This document shows, one piece after another, positions 61,454-64,000 of a stretch of 64,000 bases of DNA (position 1 is the stretch's first letter; each line of letters begins with the position of its first letter). Location: contig NZ_PYGK01000007.1 in assembly GCF_003014595.1 (NCBI RefSeq), positions 124,001-188,000 of the forward strand. The letters are read 5' to 3'. The DNA comes from Chitinophaga ginsengisoli (GTDB lineage: Bacteria; Bacteroidota; Bacteroidia; Chitinophagales; Chitinophagaceae). The notes under the pieces are model-generated. The model was not told the origin of the DNA, ran no database searches, and was given only the letters and a program-made list of their open reading frames with translations. Position numbers and translations under genes: made by a program.

Positions 61454-63096
61454 AGAGCCGATGCTATTTTTTGGAGATGAGATAAAGCCATTTTCTGCAA
61501 CACAAGAGGATCGGATTGTATGCTTGTATCCTCATTGTATACTTGCAGGAGGTCTGCAAACATATTATCCAGCACATCAGCATCTAACAGCATACGGTAT
61601 TGCTGTGCTACTTTCTTTTTCCATTGGAATAATGCCACAGAGAAATCTTTGTTTTGCAGTGCCAGCAGGCGACCCAGTTCCCAGGCCAGCGCATAGGCAA
61701 CATCATACATGCCTACCTCCGGATCAAAACGTAGCAGTTGATCTGCAGCATAGATAGCAGGAACATTATCATCCGCAAGAAATGCAATAGCAGGCGTATA
61801 TGCGCCGTCAGGTACTAATGGGCCTCTGTACCAGGAAAGCGTTTGGATCGGCTTGCCTTCCGCATCCGGAATGCGCGCCAGGTGGTTCATGGGATAGTAA
61901 CCGGATGCCAGCATCTTTTGCACCACCGTCTGTTCCTGAGTAGGCTGGTTATACACGGGAGGATCTGGTACCCTTAGCTGTGGGTTGGGTACAGTCACGG
62001 TATTGTTAGCGTCCGCCTTACGTCCGTTCAGGCTTTTCAGCATCGTTTCAAAAGCAAAACCTGTGTTTTGCAAGGAGGTAAAAGACCATTGGTGGAGTAC
62101 AGGCAAACGTACAAAGCCATCTGGCTGATTCGCAATATTGGTGTCATAGAACGTAGTGCCACTGTGGTTACGCAGGGCCAACTCCATAGACTCCAGTGAT
62201 ATCAGCAGGGCCAGATTGCTACCCAATGGTGGCACGGCTGTAGGCGCACCGGGTACCACTGTCGGCTGCGATTCGGGTAAGCGGTTGCCGATGACAAGAC
62301 TATATTGTTCCACAGGGTTTACCGTTTGCCCGTGTGCGATAGGTTTGTTAGCCATTTCTACTGCCCGTACGTGCGCCATCATACTGAGGTCCGCCATACT
62401 GGGAGCAATAGCGTTAAAAAGCGTGAAGGGCACATCTATATATTTGACGACTGTGGCAGGTGTAAAACCCGCTCCCGGATCTACTGGTGCGGTATTGTTG
62501 TCATCCAGGAGATAGGAGAAAATGCTGTAACCATTGGCGGGCATTGTTCCTGCCAGCAAAGCACTATTCCCATTCTTTATCTGCATAGTAGCCGGTACCA
62601 GGTTCTGTACCGTACCTTGTTTTACTACATTCAGCAGGTTGGCGCCATCAAGATCTGATGGGCTCAGCAACATCACCGACAACCAGGAGGGTATGTCCTG
62701 ATCATAATCGACGGTAACAGATTTTCCATTGATCGTAGTTTCATATGTCAATACCTTCGGTTCAGGCCTGTTCTTTGGTATATAGGGAGAGCGCAGCCAG
62801 GGCAGCTTTTCAGCATTCAGTACCACATGTGCCAAACTATTGGAAAATTCGCCTACGGCTCCGGCAGGAGGGAACACCGAGTGTATGGCGTTCCGGTCTA
62901 AAGTATAGCGGGCACCTGCTACGCTGAATTTACGTGTGAGAGAAGGCAGTCCTTCACCAGTAATATCTGTTCCATCACTGTGTTTCAATATCTGCTGTAC
63001 TTCTACCTGATAGGTGCCGGCTTCGAGACCAGGAAGACTGTGTTGTATAAATGAGGCTTGCTTTTTTAGTAGCTGTTGGTCGCTATTATTAGCCAT
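61450..63096 (-). CDS. Operon protein B, unknown function
   Basis: A 548-residue protein starting at the ATG at 63096 (MANNSDQQLL); the TTG at 63102 adds two residues. No signal peptide. The N-terminal third holds LPGLEAGTYQVEVQQIL, DRNAIHSVFPPAGAVGEFSN, LPWLRSPYI and PSWLSVMLLSPSDLDG. The C-terminal part has VGMYDVAYALAWELGRLLAL and FSVALFQWKKKVA, which looks helical. The ATGA overlap with gene C and the 10-base gap to gene A mark one operon. No enzyme motif is seen. Function not assigned. Confidence 0.75.
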   Translation of the reverse strand: MANNSDQQLLKKQASFIQHSLPGLEAGTYQVEVQQILKHSDGTDITGEGLPSLTRKFSVAGARYTLDRNAIHSVFPPAGAVGEFSNSLAHVVLNAEKLPWLRSPYIPKNRPEPKVLTYETTINGKSVTVDYDQDIPSWLSVMLLSPSDLDGANLLNVVKQGTVQNLVPATMQIKNGNSALLAGTMPANGYSIFSYLLDDNNTAPVDPGAGFTPATVVKYIDVPFTLFNAIAPSMADLSMMAHVRAVEMANKPIAHGQTVNPVEQYSLVIGNRLPESQPTVVPGAPTAVPPLGSNLALLISLESMELALRNHSGTTFYDTNIANQPDGFVRLPVLHQWSFTSLQNTGFAFETMLKSLNGRKADANNTVTVPNPQLRVPDPPVYNQPTQEQTVVQKMLASGYYPMNHLARIPDAEGKPIQTLSWYRGPLVPDGAYTPAIAFLADDNVPAIYAADQLLRFDPEVGMYDVAYALAWELGRLLALQNKDFSVALFQWKKKVAQQYRMLLDADVLDNMFADLLQVYNEDTSIQSDPLVLQKMALSHLQKIASAL

Positions 63097-63106
63097 AATC
63101 AATGTT

Positions 63107-64000
63107 TTAAGAGAAATGCGCGAGTATTGGTTCAGCGGTATATTGATCTGTATTCAGCAGACCATCGTTCTTAAGATCCAGATAGCCGAAACCTTGCTGT
63201 TGCAACAGGTCCAGTACACTGGCCCGCTGTGTGACGGTGTTACTGAATGCATTGCCATTATCCATGCTGGTATATACAGCATCAGGATTATTGACAGGCG
63301 AAGTATTAAATGTTGGCAGTATATCCTGTTCAAGGAAGAGATTGTTCGTATCAAATACAAGGTAGTAGTAGGCAATAAAAGCCGTTCTGGCAGGGAACCA
63401 GCGCATTGGCATCATTGTAAACCCGTTCAGCGCACCTTTGATCACTGCATCGCTTCCTTTTAAGCTGATCGTTTTGGCGCCTGCATTTCCCCAAAGTGCT
63501 GTTTGAACGCTGTTGGTCTGTAGTACCAACACCAATTCAGTGACATACCTGCCAGGTTGGCCATTATCATCCAGTGCTTGTATGGTAACGTTGTGTATAG
63601 CCTGTATATTGGTTAATGCCATAGGAGGAATGCCAAAAGACAGGGTATTCCATGCAGGGTTATCCTGTTCCGGCTTATAGGCGAAGAACGGAGCGTCCTG
63701 ATGATTGTTGATCGCATTTTTGATACTGGCGTCAAGGTTAGCCGGATCAACATATGCTGTATATGATTTCAGCGAAGCGCCATTGTTAAAGATGGCATCT
63801 GTAGTAGCGGCAATTGTCTGGCTATGTATCTCAAAATTGTTGGCATCTATCAGCCAGTCCAATCCATCCGGATCTTCACTTGGTGAATAGGTCTTCATCA
63901 AACCTTTGGTGACTGTCAGGTTTACCAGCGGAGGATTACCAGCTGCCGCTTCCTTAGGCAGCGTTGCTTTGTTATTGATGTTGGGCAGAAATTCCCGGAA
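63107..64000 (-). CDS. Operon protein A, C-terminal part (5' end outside window), unknown function
   Basis: The frame is open from base 64000 to the stop at 63107-63109, so the gene begins beyond the window; 297 residues are visible. The first in-frame start candidates inside the window are TTG 63901 and ATG 63898, but coding-like sequence continues upstream (EFLPNINNKATLPKEAAAG, NPPLVNLTVTKG). Landmarks are DPDGLDWLIDANNFEIHSQT, DAPFFAYKPEQDNPAWNTLS, GRYVTELVLVLQTNS and MRWFPARTAFIAYYYLVFD. No family recognised. It is the most upstream gene seen of the leftward operon. Confidence 0.7.
   Translation of the reverse strand, partial: FREFLPNINNKATLPKEAAAGNPPLVNLTVTKGLMKTYSPSEDPDGLDWLIDANNFEIHSQTIAATTDAIFNNGASLKSYTAYVDPANLDASIKNAINNHQDAPFFAYKPEQDNPAWNTLSFGIPPMALTNIQAIHNVTIQALDDNGQPGRYVTELVLVLQTNSVQTALWGNAGAKTISLKGSDAVIKGALNGFTMMPMRWFPARTAFIAYYYLVFDTNNLFLEQDILPTFNTSPVNNPDAVYTSMDNGNAFSNTVTQRASVLDLLQQQGFGYLDLKNDGLLNTDQYTAEPILAHFS

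Noticed and set aside
1..64000. tRNA, rRNA, CRISPR, integrase, transposase or prophage genes
   Set aside because: Looked for characteristic motifs on both strands and in gaps and found none.

Overview
The window looks like chromosomal DNA of a Bacteroidota bacterium, most likely a Chitinophaga-type member of the Chitinophagaceae. Three things point there. Two secreted proteins end in type IX secretion (T9SS) sorting domains, one of type A and one of type B. Several candidate promoters match the Bacteroidota pattern TTG-N19-21-TAnnTTTG. The gene families are typical of the group: PKD-repeat gliding-motility-associated proteins, a LytS/LytTR pair, RND permease with TolC in one frame, many AraC regulators, and a DUF2975/XRE pair. 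The genus is an inference from gene content; no 16S or marker gene is present.

Layout. 1-1804: end of a phosphate ABC transporter operon (pstC end, pstA, pstB) without phoU. 1824-5758: a secreted transglutaminase-like protein, a short-chain dehydrogenase and a His/Met-rich outer-membrane protein. 5784-10655: a giant PKD-array T9SS protein. 10917-11569: an orphan class I lanthipeptide-like precursor with its own terminator, next to a TPR gene remnant. 11663-15383: a TIGR03118-type lipoprotein, an AraC regulator with an aldo/keto reductase, and a small unknown protein. 15543-27649: mixed metabolic and regulatory genes (Kir channel, SRPBCC, AraC, MOSC, HxlR with a divergent quinone-oxidoreductase-like MDR, PQQ sugar dehydrogenase, DUF2200, aldo/keto reductase), with remnants of a DUF1963 gene and an adenylate cyclase gene. 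27894-35970: an efflux and signalling block (adaptor, RND permease fused to TolC, outer-membrane barrel, LytS kinase, LytTR regulator). 36295-41326: Vps62-like protein, an unknown protein, DUF2975/XRE, and an NmrA/AraC operon flanked by two near-identical inverted terminators. 41488-52886: T9SS reprolysin-like metalloprotease, M1 peptidase, AraC regulators, FG-GAP protein and an Lnt-like CN-hydrolase whose 3' end runs into an intergenic repeat. 53029-64000: one tight leftward operon of at least five genes for large proteins without signal peptides or any function I can assign.

The best candidate for an undescribed system is the 53029-64000 operon. Its genes are 10-12 bp apart or overlap by 4 bp, and it encodes proteins of at least 297, 548, 303, 1680 and 815 residues. 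None looks exported by Sec and none has an obvious catalytic motif. Other points worth following are the orphan lanthipeptide-like precursor, the RND-TolC single-chain fusion with an internal signal peptide, the 38-bp-arm inverted repeat at 15952-16039, and the tandem hairpin repeats at 52873-53019 that supply the C-terminus of the Lnt-like protein. No tRNA, rRNA, CRISPR array, transposase or phage gene was seen.
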